Origin: Halomicronema sp. CCY15110
GTDB lineage: Bacteria > Cyanobacteriota > Cyanobacteriia > Phormidesmidales > Phormidesmidaceae
Direction: 5' to 3'
Assembly (NCBI RefSeq): GCF_016888165.1
Contig: NZ_JACSWC010000421.1
Span: 1-64,000 of the forward strand
Length of the DNA stretch: 64,000 nt
The translations under genes and the position numbers were made by a program. Below are positions 18,701-27,603 of the stretch, in pieces; positions within the stretch are counted from its first letter, which is position 1, and each line of letters begins with the position of its first letter. The notes below the pieces were generated by a model. The model ran no database searches, was not told the origin of the DNA, and worked only from the letters and a program-made list of their open reading frames with translations.

Positions 18701-21083
18701 CCAGGTTCGCCAGGGCCAAATCGCCGGCAAAATTCAAATTGTTGGGGCTGCCGGTCAACCGTCCCTGCAAGTTGGCAATGCCTGCCAGCGCCAGGGCGGG
18801 TGGAAAATTGATGGGCAGGGTCGCCAGGTTATAGTTGTTGGCGGCGAGGTTCAGGTCGATCGCGGCAATGCTGGGCGCGCCCGCCCCCGAGAGCTGCGGC
18901 GTGACGGTGCCACTGGCAAACAGGCCGCCGGTTTCTAAACTATCGATGCGTAGTAGACGACCATCCCAAGCCAGACTGGCGTCCAGGGGGGCGGGCGATC
19001 GCCCCAACGCCGGATTCAGCACCCGCGCCGTCGCTAAGCCATCGGACAGCCGGACATTGGCCCGGCCTTGGATCGCCGTGGGCGACAGGTTGGCTAAGCT
19101 GCCTGCCAGCTGAAAGGTTGCCGACCCGGTGCCGCGCAAATCCGGCGACAGCTGTTGCAGTTGCAAATTGTCGCCCCGACCGTCCGCCTGCCAGGTGCCA
19201 TTCGCCAGGCTAAAGGTACTGTTCAGCGTGCCGCCAGCCAGCGTCGCGGCTAGGTCGCCATCGCCCCGGAGTCCCGCGAGCGAAAAATTGCGCGTGCTGC
19301 CCCCCAGGCGCACCTCCCCCCCCGCCGTCACTCCGCGCAGCGCGGCATTAAAGAAGCCCAATTGCAGCCCTTGCGCCTGCACGTCTGCCGTCCATTGCCC
19401 CGGTGTGAGTCGCCCCACCCCCGTGACGGTGCCGCCCGCAATTTCGGCCCGCCGCAGCGTTAGGACGTTGCGTTCAATTTCAGCCGTGCCCCGAGTTGGG
19501 TAGGTGCCGTTGGGGGCATCCCACGTGACTACGCCATTGAGATCATTGACGGGACCCGCAATGTCGGCTTCTAGGGCCAGGGTGCCAATGGCAACGTCGT
19601 CGGGCAAGCCATAGAGACGGGCGATCGCATCCGCTGGCAGATCCGTGCCGAGGACATCAAACGCGATCGCCACAGGTCGCCCAAACCGCAGCTCACCATT
19701 GCCGGTTAATTCGCCCCCCGCGCGGGGATTCGCCACCAGGTCGGCAAACTGGAAGCCGCCGGAACTATAGGTAACCTCAGACGCCACCCGCGCAAACTCC
19801 ACCTGGTCGATGCGGCCACCGTCCACGGTTTCCACCAGTCCCGTCACGGTGGGTTTTGCCAGCGGCCCCGTGAGTTTTACACTCGGGGCCTGTAGCGTCC
19901 CCGCCATCGCCACGGGATACTCAAAGTTAAAGGTGTCGGCAATACTCTCGAGAGTCACCGGCGCGATCGCCCCCGTCAGGTTGTAGCCATTGCGGGGATC
20001 GATGGTGCCGCTAGCCTGGGCTCTCAAATCGCCAAAGGTCGCTGTGGTGTCTTCGAGAACCACCCGATTGCCCTGAAATCGGGCTTGGGTGTTGATCTCC
20101 GAGAATGGCGTCGCCAGACCATTAATAGACAACTCGCCATCTTCGAGGCTGGCGGTGCCCGTTAGCCGGGGCGCAGCAAACGGGATCAGTTCCGCTTCCA
20201 CATTGCCGTTGAGCCGCCCCGCCGTCATTACCAGGGGCAGACCTTCCCCAGCCCTGGCAAACACCAAAGGCGACAACGCCGCTAAGTCAATCGCCTGGGC
20301 CTGCACGGCCAGGTTAGCCTCCAGGGAGTCGAGCAGATTTGGGGATGCATTTTCTCCGTAATCCAACTGCCGAATCACGCCGCTGAGATCTAAATCCCCA
20401 GCATTTTCGGGACGAGAGCTGAAGTCTAGGGTGATTTCCTGGGCATCTAAATGAGGTTTGTCCCCGGCACGGGGATCATCCACCACGACTGTTTGCACCG
20501 AGACCGTGCCGTTGATTTCGTTGAGGGTTAATACCTGAGGCGGCTCCTCTGGGCCTAAGTAGGGCAACAGCCGCACTTCGCTGTCGGCAAAGGCCACTGT
20601 CGGATTCACCCGGATGAACGGCTCGCCCCCATCGTCGTCTTCATCGTCATCCAGGTTGATCTCAACCTCGACCCAATTACCTTGTTCATCTTGTTCGATG
20701 TAAACCTGAACGCCGGTCAAGGTGATTTGTGGGTTGACTTGCCGCCACAGTAGGCTAATCGGGTTAAACCGGACGGCGATGGTCTCGACATACAGCTCAT
20801 CGGGATCGGTGGCGGTGGGGGGCATGACCGACGGCCCAAACTGCACCCCGGTAATCGAGATGCGCTCCACTTCCCCTAGGGTTACGGGCCGATCAAGCGC
20901 CTCGGTCAAATATTCCGATGCCCAAGGGGAAAGCGTTTCGTGGGCAAACTGCCAGACCGCGATCGCCACTCCCCCAAGGCTCAGAGTCGCGATCGCCCCG
21001 ATCGCCAGTCCTGTCGTCGTCCAGAGGCGACGACGCTGTTGTTGAGGAGTCGATTGTGGCTCTGGGGATGACCCGTTGCTCAT
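15768..21083 (-). CDS. tamB: Translocation and assembly module protein TamB (DUF490)
   Basis: At 1771 residues this is a very large AsmA-like/TamB-family protein. It has an N-terminal transmembrane anchor (about 18-48), then more than 1400 residues of repetitive short beta-strands (a long periplasmic beta-taco able to bridge inner and outer membranes), and a conserved C-terminal DUF490 domain including GEIVALLSGNV, VSVLKVLTND and the final YEDFRDRTGVLLEYETRF. Acidic low-complexity patches sit near residue 146 (DDDEDDDGG) and 1330-1365. Members of the family move phospholipids or help outer-membrane protein assembly; the relatives in plastids are TIC236. The short spacing to lepB suggests a joint envelope-biogenesis operon. 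A divergent promoter region separates it from DUF3110. Confidence 0.92.
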   Translation of the reverse strand: MSNGSSPEPQSTPQQQRRRLWTTTGLAIGAIATLSLGGVAIAVWQFAHETLSPWASEYLTEALDRPVTLGEVERISITGVQFGPSVMPPTATDPDELYVETIAVRFNPISLLWRQVNPQITLTGVQVYIEQDEQGNWVEVEINLDDDEDDDGGEPFIRVNPTVAFADSEVRLLPYLGPEEPPQVLTLNEINGTVSVQTVVVDDPRAGDKPHLDAQEITLDFSSRPENAGDLDLSGVIRQLDYGENASPNLLDSLEANLAVQAQAIDLAALSPLVFARAGEGLPLVMTAGRLNGNVEAELIPFAAPRLTGTASLEDGELSINGLATPFSEINTQARFQGNRVVLEDTTATFGDLRAQASGTIDPRNGYNLTGAIAPVTLESIADTFNFEYPVAMAGTLQAPSVKLTGPLAKPTVTGLVETVDGGRIDQVEFARVASEVTYSSGGFQFADLVANPRAGGELTGNGELRFGRPVAIAFDVLGTDLPADAIARLYGLPDDVAIGTLALEADIAGPVNDLNGVVTWDAPNGTYPTRGTAEIERNVLTLRRAEIAGGTVTGVGRLTPGQWTADVQAQGLQLGFFNAALRGVTAGGEVRLGGSTRNFSLAGLRGDGDLAATLAGGTLNSTFSLANGTWQADGRGDNLQLQQLSPDLRGTGSATFQLAGSLANLSPTAIQGRANVRLSDGLATARVLNPALGRSPAPLDASLAWDGRLLRIDSLETGGLFASGTVTPQLSGAGAPSIAAIDLNLAANNYNLATLPINFPPALALAGIANLQGRLTGSPNNLNFAGDLALANLALNDLVFDPRLSGPVTYANQAGLAVELLGNNDQITATYVPQTRQLNAEIRAGEAIATATTEGDLLQAQLYNFPISVLNIPAEPAAYGSLRGRVDFANASINLRTGDAIGQFDVEYLGFGYLNVDRLYGGFRYADGVAQLDNGQIVMADRNERGQAIATRTYNVSGRYSLGQTPQLVGTFSAEAGELRDLLKMLQIQELADFRRGLAPNEGFIPASTLEAAKILATNPVGSPNDTLLNQLRRLSEIIEIQILDEIAAQEAPIPPLSELEGSFAGRVNVTATLPADLRATFDLAGENWTWGPDISADQMVAQGSYQNGLVTFAPLQFNSNEEGGLASAALTGSFSLDPQDQTAREMLLEITNVPISNLEDFANLPFDLDGRLNSTATLGGRLGNPQLTGQLEVIDGTLNGTAISNTTATFSYLNARAGLDAQLSLIGADDPLTLTAAVPYRLGFVDIEPADQSYLLRANVKNEGLALLNLFTQQVAWEDGQGEVILDIAGDLQTNNSLPETFQGLITLDDATISASALPVPMTNVTGRVRLVPSIQAIEVEQLTGQFSEGQLSARGLFPLLLPLDTLADFADDAAAPEEDEDASPPTAIAPDEPTTAEAASPQYQPLTLNLDNIALDLQGLYEGQVNGEMQLVGSLLLGPQLTGAIDLSGGTITIPEGRGTTPPATVERNGGDSIFPPFAFADLRILLRRDINIVQGNYLNVNAQGGMRLDGTLSTLRPTGTIQLPSGRIGLFAVELRLAGDDDRADFRGSFDPLLDVTLQTSLPEASSSGVQVTTSPFPRNEVPDNTTLEAIGLTQQGNRLVRINARYTGPASELANLTTDSRNLTLRSSPPRSEGEIVALLSGNVIGAIDALGSDNALTGIGTFVGSALLNTVRDFLGDTVPISEVRLFQVSDGTGGVNEGSDIGAEVGFEISPTISVSVLKVLTNDTPFQFNTRYRLSDEFVLRGTTSYEDFRDRTGVLLEYETRF

Positions 21084-21314
21084 GGCCTACACACCTGTGC
21101 TGTCTGCTCAGGGCCGCTGTTTGGCCTGGCCGCCCTGAGATGCTCACTCGAATACACCAATCGCCAACATGACATTACCAAGGTTGGGCAAGATTTAGCA
21201 GCCTTCTGGATCGACGACTGGATAAATTTGCGGTGGTCCCGCATTGAAATGATCTGGCTGCCCATTAAGATACTTAAAATTAACGCTTATGGATGATCGA
21301 CGGATTAAAGACTC

Positions 21315-21704
21315 ATGCAAGTCTATGTGCTCTTGTTTAACGCGGGGACTGACAACGAGGGAATTCACTCGTTACAGGCCAACGGCCGAAACACTGTCCT
21401 CATGTTTGAAAATGAGGATGATGCGACTCGCTTTGGTCTGATGTTAGAGGCGCAGGATTTTCCGACGCCGGATATCGAAGCGTTTGAGCAAGACGAAATC
21501 GAAGAGTTCTGCGAAGAGGCCGGCTTCGATTTGCGGCTGATTCCATCGGGATCATTGATGGTACCGCCCGACAGTGCGGTCGAAGAAATGGCTTGGGATC
21601 CTGACGGTGAATATGTGGAAGAAGTGCCCCCCACGGCGGATGAATCGCGATTATCCAATGAAGAACTTGACGATATTCGCCAGCGGTTGGAAAAACTGCT
21701 CTAA
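21315..21704 (+). CDS. DUF3110 domain protein
   Basis: This 129-residue soluble acidic protein is typical of the cyanobacterial and plastid DUF3110 family. It starts with a beta-strand MQVYVLLFNAGTDNEGIHSL, has the NTVLMFENEDDATRFGLMLEAQDFP core, and ends in an acidic, Glu/Asp-rich tail with a short helix. Its function is unknown. The ATG at 21315 directly precedes the conserved strand. It is divergent from tamB (232 bp apart). Confidence 0.85.
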   Translation: MQVYVLLFNAGTDNEGIHSLQANGRNTVLMFENEDDATRFGLMLEAQDFPTPDIEAFEQDEIEEFCEEAGFDLRLIPSGSLMVPPDSAVEEMAWDPDGEYVEEVPPTADESRLSNEELDDIRQRLEKLL

Positions 21705-21921
21705 TCCCGTAGCGATCGCGATTGGGGATTGGCGATAACATCACATCCCGATAACGGTCGTGGCTGGATAGCAGTGACAGCCCGCCGGTTGTATCAGTGC
21801 TTTAATGAGTCCATCTTTGTGAACCGAGGCATTACCACAAAGAATGACACGGCCATAGGAACGAGCGCGCAGCTATTCACGAGCCTGAATGCCAGAAACC
21901 GAGATGTTGGAGGGATTCAGT

Positions 21922-22374
21922 TCACGTCGTGCGCAAGTGGGTGACGAGAGCTTGTAATCCGAGACGATAGCTCTCAGCGCCAAAACCTGAAATTTGCCCG
22001 ATCGCGACGGGGGCAATGTAAGAATGGTGACGAAATGCCTCGCGCTGGTGAATATTGCTGAGATGGACTTCGACAGTAGGAATGGCAACTGCTGCAATCG
22101 CATCACGGATCGCAACGCTAGTGTGAGTGTAGGCCGCAGGATTAATCAACAAACCATCAAAAACCTCAAAGGTGCTCTGGATTAAATCCACCAGAACACC
22201 TTCGTGATTCGATTGTTCTATCGATAAATCAACGCCAAGCTCCTCAGCAAGAGACTGCAGGAGTTGGTTGATACCGCCTAACGTCTTGAGGCCGTAAATG
22301 CCAGGCTCACGCTGGCCCAATAAATTAAGGTTAGGCCCGTGTAGAACTAATATGTTGAGTGATTGCTGAGTCAC
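21922..22374 (-). CDS. aroQ: Type II 3-dehydroquinate dehydratase
   Basis: This 150-residue type II dehydroquinase converts 3-dehydroquinate to 3-dehydroshikimate in the shikimate pathway. Hallmarks are the N-terminal [10 protein letters not shown] followed by QREPGIYG with catalytic Arg22 and Tyr27, the SNHEG box, [17 protein letters not shown], and [17 protein letters not shown] with the conserved His. The start is a GTG at 22374, only two bases after the stop of the upstream 43-residue gene, pointing to translational coupling. Length and all motifs are normal. Confidence 0.96.
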   Translation of the reverse strand: MTQQSLNILVLHGPNLNLLGQREPGIYGLKTLGGINQLLQSLAEELGVDLSIEQSNHEGVLVDLIQSTFEVFDGLLINPAAYTHTSVAIRDAIAAVAIPTVEVHLSNIHQREAFRHHSYIAPVAIGQISGFGAESYRLGLQALVTHLRTT

Positions 22375-22376
22375 GC

Positions 22377-22508
22377 CTAGCGAATGCGGCGATCATCAAC
22401 TGGCACGGGAATGGGCTCGGATTCAGGCTGGGCTTGGGGGCCAAAAAGAGCATCAGCTAATCGGTTTAACCACTCTTTTAGCTTGTCCAAAACCTTTTCA
22501 ATATCCAT
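22377..22508 (-). CDS. 43-residue protein translationally coupled to aroQ
   Basis: An ATG at 22508 opens a 43-codon frame ending in TAG at 22377-22379. It starts [23 protein letters not shown], an amphipathic helix with Trp and Leu on one face. A Pro/Glu-rich stretch ([13 protein letters not shown]) and a basic DDRRIR end follow. The aroQ GTG lies two bases past its stop, so the two are probably translated together. I do not recognise a family; the helix could bind a membrane or a partner protein. The clean start and tight coupling support a real gene. Confidence 0.6.
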   Translation of the reverse strand: MDIEKVLDKLKEWLNRLADALFGPQAQPESEPIPVPVDDRRIR

Positions 22509-22673
22509 GAAGGCGCTCTCCGTCTCGGCTTTAGATGCGCATGTGACGACTACCTAAGCACCAACCAGGCGAGGGATATGGGCCTGATTAGCTATTTAGC
22601 CTCAAAAGCATCCTTTAATGATGATAGCCGATATCAGCAAATGATCAACCTTCAGCAAATGTTAAAGCAAATG

Positions 22674-23930
22674 TTAACTGGCCTGTAGCGATCGCCTCAG
22701 GAGATCCAAGGCGGAACAGCAACTCAGATGGCGAATCCAGTCGCGTCCCCGCAAGTTACCAAAGCGAAAGGAATGACTGACTACGCTACGGTCTGGCCCC
22801 GCAATGCCGATATAAACCAGGCCAACCGGTTTCTCATCGGTGCCGCCACCGGGGCCAGCGATGCCAGTAATGCTAATGCCCCAGTCGGTACCCAGACGTG
22901 CCCGCACCCCTGCCGCCATTTGACAGGCCACCGGATCACTCACGGCCCCTTCTGTTGCCAAGCAATCAGGCTGCACGCCCAGCAGTCCGGTTTTTACCGC
23001 ATTATCGTAAGAAATAATGCCGCCCATAAAATAGCTGGAACTGCCGGGCACCGCTGTGAGCATCTGGCCTAAGCCGCCGCCTGTGCAAGATTCTGCGACG
23101 GCTAAGGTCTGCCCTTTTTGTTGTAAGAGCGCCCCCACAGAGGTCGCTAAAGTTTCGTCATCATCGCCGTAGTAGTGCTCACCAGCAATCTCTAGGATTT
23201 CTGCGGCAATGGGGTGGATGAGCTCGGTGGCGGCGTCTGCGGTCGCGGCTCGGGCTGAGACGCGTAATTTCACCGTGCCTTGGCTAGCATAGGGGGCCAC
23301 GGTGGGATTCTCCAGGTCAAATAGGTGATCGACCTGTTCCGCCAGGTTAGATTCGCCGATGCCCCAAAATTTGAGGGTGCGACTGTAAATCGGGTCAGCC
23401 GCCCAGCCCTCAGTTTGCAGGTAGGGCACAGCAGTTTCGCGCCACATGGTGTGCATTTCTTTGGGAACGCCAGGGAAGGTCATCACCACCAGTCCCGGAC
23501 GCGGCTCCCAGATGATGCCAGGGGCACTGCCGCCGGGATTGGGGAGTACCGCCGCCCCTTGAGGCAACAGCGCTTGTTTGCGGTTGCTGGGCGCGACTTC
23601 ACGTCCTCGATGGGCATATTTTTGCTGAATATCGGCCCAAATTTCTGGGCGCTCGGCGAGGGGGAAGCCAAAAAAGTCGGCCAGGGTTTCGTGGGTCAAA
23701 TCATCGGGAGTCGGGCCGAGCCCCCCGGTGAAGATGAGTAAACGGGATCGATCGCAGGCGATCGCCACCGCCCGCTGAATGCGCAACGGATTGTCGCCCA
23801 CCACCGTTTGGTAGTAGTGCGGAATGCCGAGTTGGGCCAACGCCTGCGCTAAAAACTGGGCGTTGGTGTTGGTGATATCGCCAAGCAGTAATTCACTGCC
23901 GATACAAATAATTTCCGCACTTCCCTTCAT
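22674..23930 (-). CDS. cinA: CinA-like protein (nicotinamide mononucleotide deamidase / competence-damage protein)
   Basis: This 418-residue CinA has both usual parts. The N-terminal MoaB/COG1058 domain has EIICIGSELLLGDITNTN, FTGGLGPTPDD and the FPGVPKEM box. The C-terminal PncC-type deamidase domain has AVAESCTGGGLGQMLTAVPGSS, MGGIISYDNAVK and GWGISITGIAGPGGGTDEKP-like text. It removes the amide of NMN in pyridine-nucleotide salvage, and in some bacteria is linked with RecA and competence. A GTG at 23963 could extend it by 11 residues; I use the ATG at 23930, which matches the family's usual N-terminus. Confidence 0.93.
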   Translation of the reverse strand: MKGSAEIICIGSELLLGDITNTNAQFLAQALAQLGIPHYYQTVVGDNPLRIQRAVAIACDRSRLLIFTGGLGPTPDDLTHETLADFFGFPLAERPEIWADIQQKYAHRGREVAPSNRKQALLPQGAAVLPNPGGSAPGIIWEPRPGLVVMTFPGVPKEMHTMWRETAVPYLQTEGWAADPIYSRTLKFWGIGESNLAEQVDHLFDLENPTVAPYASQGTVKLRVSARAATADAATELIHPIAAEILEIAGEHYYGDDDETLATSVGALLQQKGQTLAVAESCTGGGLGQMLTAVPGSSSYFMGGIISYDNAVKTGLLGVQPDCLATEGAVSDPVACQMAAGVRARLGTDWGISITGIAGPGGGTDEKPVGLVYIGIAGPDRSVVSHSFRFGNLRGRDWIRHLSCCSALDLLRRSLQAS

Positions 23931-24101
23931 GGGTTTTGCTATTCCCGATGCCGATAGGTTCACGTCCCAACAGGGTGGTCAAGCCATGTCATGATGTAGG
24001 GCACTGAGACGACATTTTATCTGCGATCGCTCAAAAATACCCGCCGCCTCCTGTTTTTCCGCCTCACGATCGCGCTGCCTGATGATTGGGTCTGTACTGT
24101 T

Positions 24102-25736
24102 ATGAAACTTCTCGTCCCTCAAGTTTCCCGCGCGGTTTGGTGGTGGCTAGGGGGCGGCTTCGTTTTTCGTCTGATCGTCGCCACGTTTTTACCCGTGGGT
24201 TTCGATGAAGCCTATTACTACCTCTATAGTCGTCATCTGGCCTGGAGCTATTTTGATCATCCGCTAATGGTGGCCCTCACCACTGGCGTCGGGTGGTGGC
24301 CCATCGGCACCGGGGCCGCTCTGACCATTCGCGTGGGGGCGCTGCTGCTCTATCCCTTGAGTTTGCTGTTGCTGTATGTCGTGGCGCGACATCTGTTTGA
24401 TGAAAAAACGGGGGTGCTTGCGATCGCCATTGGCTCCATCGCTCCCATCTTTTGGATTGCGTTTGGCGTGCTCACCTCGCCTGACAACGGCCTCATCTTT
24501 TTCTGGACGCTGACCTTTTTGCTCGCCGCGTGGGAATTCATTCCCGATCGCTTCTCCTCCGCCTCCTCTTTAAGAAAGGCGACGTATCAACCGACTTATC
24601 GAGTCGCGCTGATCGGCCTGACCGTTGGCCTGGCCTGCCTGAGCAAATATCACGGCTTCCTGCTCGGGGCCGGCTTGGTGGGCTTTTGCCTCACGAGCGA
24701 TCGCACCCGCAAAGTTTTTGGGTCGCCCTGGTTGCTGGTGTCGCTGCTGCTGTTTGGCCTGACGCTCACACCGCTCTGGTGGTGGAACGCGCAAAACGCC
24801 TGGTTCTCGTTTCGCTTTCATCTATTTTTGCGGTTTGATGGCAATGGCACCCCGAACCCTTACCGTCCGCTTGATGCGCTCGGCACCTGGGGACTGGGGC
24901 TGCTATATTTATTCCCAACCATTGGCCTACCCCTCTGGTGGTGTACCGCCAAGGCGCTGCTAGAGCGGATTCAAAGCATCTTGCAACCCCCCATGAGTGC
25001 GGGCGAACGGGTGGCCCGCGATCGCCTCGGTTTAATCCTCTGGTTGTCGCTCCCCATCGCCGTCGGATTCACCTTGCTAGGGGGGAAACAAGCGATTTAT
25101 CCGGCTTGGCCTGCGCCTGGTTTTTGGGGCATGACGATTTTGTTAGCCCATGCCGCTAGTCACTGGCGATCGCACACTGTAAAGCGCTGGCTGGGCGGCA
25201 CGGCCATGGTTTTAGGGGCATTGGCCCTGGTGGCACTGCTGCATTTAAACCTAGGTTTTTTACAAAAGCCCAGTAACTATGCCCTATTGGGTGGACTCGT
25301 GCCGATCGAACAGGATGGTTCCACAACGCTGCTGAATGTGGGGCAGTTGCGATCGCGGTTTGCCCAAGCCGCCCTTTTGCAAACCGCCCTAGCCGACGCT
25401 GACTTCGTTTTCACCGACGAATTCTATCTGTCTGGCTATGTCGATATGGCGCTGTATCCGTTAGCGCAAAAACCCATCACCGCTTTTAGTCAAGATCCCC
25501 GGGGCTTTGCCTTCTGGCATGCCCCCGACCAGTGGCGTGGTCAAACTGCCCTCTACATCACCCTTGCGAGTCTGCACCCCGACCGCGATGAGCTGAGGGC
25601 GGAATTTCAGCCCTATTTCGCTAATCTAGAACCCATTGGTGAAATAGAGCTCTCTCGGGGGGGCGTCAAAGCTGAAACCATACTGGTTTACCGGGCTGAG
25701 AACATGAATACGGCGTATGAATATCCCTATCCATAG
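24102..25736 (+). CDS. GT39-family membrane glycosyltransferase (ArnT/PMT-like)
   Basis: This 544-residue polytopic protein has around ten transmembrane helices. The first periplasmic loop contains FDEAYYYLYSRHLAWSYFDHPLMVA, the acidic catalytic signature of GT39/GT83 enzymes that use polyprenyl-phosphate sugars. A second landmark is the loop after the sixth helix with WWWNAQNAWFSFRFH. It probably adds a sugar to a protein, lipid or glycan at the periplasmic face; the acceptor is unknown. It is divergent from cinA (171 bp) and convergent with the TauE gene. Confidence 0.85.
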   Translation: MKLLVPQVSRAVWWWLGGGFVFRLIVATFLPVGFDEAYYYLYSRHLAWSYFDHPLMVALTTGVGWWPIGTGAALTIRVGALLLYPLSLLLLYVVARHLFDEKTGVLAIAIGSIAPIFWIAFGVLTSPDNGLIFFWTLTFLLAAWEFIPDRFSSASSLRKATYQPTYRVALIGLTVGLACLSKYHGFLLGAGLVGFCLTSDRTRKVFGSPWLLVSLLLFGLTLTPLWWWNAQNAWFSFRFHLFLRFDGNGTPNPYRPLDALGTWGLGLLYLFPTIGLPLWWCTAKALLERIQSILQPPMSAGERVARDRLGLILWLSLPIAVGFTLLGGKQAIYPAWPAPGFWGMTILLAHAASHWRSHTVKRWLGGTAMVLGALALVALLHLNLGFLQKPSNYALLGGLVPIEQDGSTTLLNVGQLRSRFAQAALLQTALADADFVFTDEFYLSGYVDMALYPLAQKPITAFSQDPRGFAFWHAPDQWRGQTALYITLASLHPDRDELRAEFQPYFANLEPIGEIELSRGGVKAETILVYRAENMNTAYEYPYP

Positions 25737-25799
25737 CCGCCGCCAAACCCTCGAAACGTAGATCAGCCAAGTAAATGGCCTCTGCGAAGTGCGGCAGAA

Positions 25800-26585
25800 T
25801 TACCAGGCCAAAAACCAACTGCGTTGCTCCCAAATCATGACGACGCCGCTGACCGCTACAAAGGCATACACCATCTGCTGAAACTGCTCATTACTAATCC
25901 GCTCCAGCACCCACTTGCCCAGGAGATTCGCGGGCACTGCCCCTAAACCAATCAACAAACCGTAACCAATATATTCGGGTCGCAGCACCCCGAGCACGGT
26001 GTAACTCAGCAGCTTAAAAATGTGCAGAAAGGCTTTGTTTGAAGCTTTCGTGGCGATCATGGCCTCTTTTTCCAGCCCGTAGGAAAAGTACATCGGGTTC
26101 ATGATGGGGCCAGTGCTCCCGATGAGGGCAGAACCAATCGAGTTGAGAAAGGCGACTGGAAGAAAGTACCAGGCTGGGATGGGAAAGGGGCGATCGCTCC
26201 AGTTCAACACCTTACTGAGCCAATAATTGGCCACCATGCCCAGCAGCGCCACCCCGAGCAAAATTTGGAGCCAATCAACCTGCACCCAAGCAAAGATCCA
26301 TGCCCCCAGCATGGAACCCGCCAAACACCCCGGCAAATACCAGGCCGTCACTCGCCAATCAATTTCCCGCCAAAAGAATAGGCTCCGCTGCGTGTTGCCA
26401 ATTAGCAGGCCCGTGGTGATGACCGGAGCCACGGCCTGGGTGCCCAACAACACCGATAACAGGGGAATCAGAATAAACGGACTACCGCCCCCGGCCAACA
26501 TACTGAAAAACCAGGCGACAAAACTTGCTCCAGAAATTAACAAAGCAATAACTGTCGTGGATAGATCAAGGGAAAGCGGTGGCAT
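25800..26585 (-). CDS. TauE/SafE-family membrane permease
   Basis: This 261-residue integral membrane protein has about eight helices and resembles the TauE/SafE (sulfite exporter, DUF81) family. Helix 1 is followed by GGGSPFILIPLL, and the repeated half contains NSIGSALIGSTGPIMNPMYF, both characteristic Gly/Ser/Pro-rich loops. Family members export or import sulfite, sulfoacetate, organosulfonates or other small anions; the substrate here is not known. Start is the ATG at 26585. It is a single-gene unit facing the GT39 gene tail to tail. Confidence 0.85.
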   Translation of the reverse strand: MPPLSLDLSTTVIALLISGASFVAWFFSMLAGGGSPFILIPLLSVLLGTQAVAPVITTGLLIGNTQRSLFFWREIDWRVTAWYLPGCLAGSMLGAWIFAWVQVDWLQILLGVALLGMVANYWLSKVLNWSDRPFPIPAWYFLPVAFLNSIGSALIGSTGPIMNPMYFSYGLEKEAMIATKASNKAFLHIFKLLSYTVLGVLRPEYIGYGLLIGLGAVPANLLGKWVLERISNEQFQQMVYAFVAVSGVVMIWEQRSWFLAW

Positions 26586-26912
26586 AGTTAGCGGCCAAAT
26601 CCGAGTTGCAGGGTAGTTAAATTGCTTAACTATTCTTTAAGTTAGTTTAGAGTACCCAGCCCAGGATTACCGCCTCAGCTTGGCCCAAGGATTTGATGAG
26701 CGTGGGCTGGATGTCTGCACTCGAATAACTTACACCCCAACTCAATCGCAACGAGAGAGCCCTCTGCGCCACAGAACCGGCAAGGTTGTTACAAAGCGAA
26801 TTTTTTGTTTTGCAAACTGTAGTCAGGGATGGGGCTAAAAGCCGCTAGCTTAAGCATTAAGTCGGTGATTCCACTTGGAAACCTGGCGAATTATTCAATT
26901 CAATTCTTTCCT

Positions 26913-27371
26913 ATGACTTCAAACGCGATTCTTGATGCCGCGCCCGAACTGACTGCTTCAGCCTATGTGGTGGTGGGGGTGGCGATCTGCTTTCGCCGCG
27001 TTGATGACGAACTCGAAAGTATCAAGGTTTTAGAACCCATCCCCTCGGCTTACTTGGAATCGCTTTTTCTGGGCATTCCCACGGCCTATGAGGTGGTGAT
27101 GGCGACGACTTTGGGTGACTTGCAAAGTGACCAGTTCATGAACCAAGCCAGTATGGCTGATGTGCGTCTCTGTGAAAACTACCGCGATCGCGTCATTGCG
27201 TCGGCCCGTACCTATGACGGTCACCCTGAGGCCAAATCACTGATGGCAGTTGGTACCCAGCACACCGACCTGAACCACTCTACAGAAAAGAAGCGCATCC
27301 TCAACTTTAAGAACATTGTCAAGGCCGAAGACAATGTGCGACAGCACGCCCATACCCACAAAAAGCTCTAG
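26913..27371 (+). CDS. Conserved-looking hypothetical protein
   Basis: This 152-residue soluble protein is unfamiliar to me. The first half alternates strand and helix (AYVVVGVAICFRRVDDE, then AYLESLFLGIPTAYEVVMATTLGDLQ). The second half contains RDRVIASARTYDGHPEAKSLM and a His-rich end, HAHTHKKL. No signal peptide or membrane segment is seen. The ATG at 26913 is chosen since the preceding in-frame codons are of different character; no strong ribosome-binding site is visible, so the start is uncertain. The 3' end carries an internal inverted repeat (ACATTGTC/GACAATGT, about 27313-27338) and leads straight into the structured RNA candidate. Confidence 0.5.
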   Translation: MTSNAILDAAPELTASAYVVVGVAICFRRVDDELESIKVLEPIPSAYLESLFLGIPTAYEVVMATTLGDLQSDQFMNQASMADVRLCENYRDRVIASARTYDGHPEAKSLMAVGTQHTDLNHSTEKKRILNFKNIVKAEDNVRQHAHTHKKL

Positions 27372-27603
27372 TCCCATTAGTTCGTCGTGTGGCCCTGGCA
27401 AGGGAAGCGTGCAGCGTCGGTGGCGTGAAAGTGTGATGTCACCAAACTGCATTCAGCCTCCCAGTTCAATAGGGAGTAGGGGCCACAGGGAATCCAGGCG
27501 AGGGTATCCCCCAATTGGAATTGGCAACTGGCTGGTAGGCCAGATTGCGACTCTTAACCATGGCTGGGTGACTCTGAGGATGCACCCCAGCCATGGTTTT
27601 TAT
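27372..27603 (+). ncRNA. Structured non-coding RNA candidate ending in a strong terminator
   Basis: After the stop at 27371 there are about 230 bases with no coding potential but ample foldable structure. An outer stem TGTGGCCC/GGGCCACA encloses a two-part stem (TGCAG/CTGCA and GGTGGC/GTCACC) and a separate hairpin CTCCC/GGGAG. Further on, CTGGC/GCCAG forms another hairpin. The stretch ends in the intrinsic terminator at 27556-27603. It could be an independent small RNA of about 200 nt or a long 3' UTR. I considered 6S RNA because of the length but cannot match its consensus; RNase P, tmRNA and SRP RNA do not fit. Confidence 0.4.
27556..27603 (+). terminator. Strong Rho-independent terminator
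   Basis: Arms AACCATGGCTGGG and CCCCAGCCATGGTT form a stem of 13 or more pairs with one bulge and a loop of about a dozen bases. A run of five T follows directly on the plus strand. The opposite strand lacks such a tract, so it works for rightward transcription. Confidence 0.85.
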
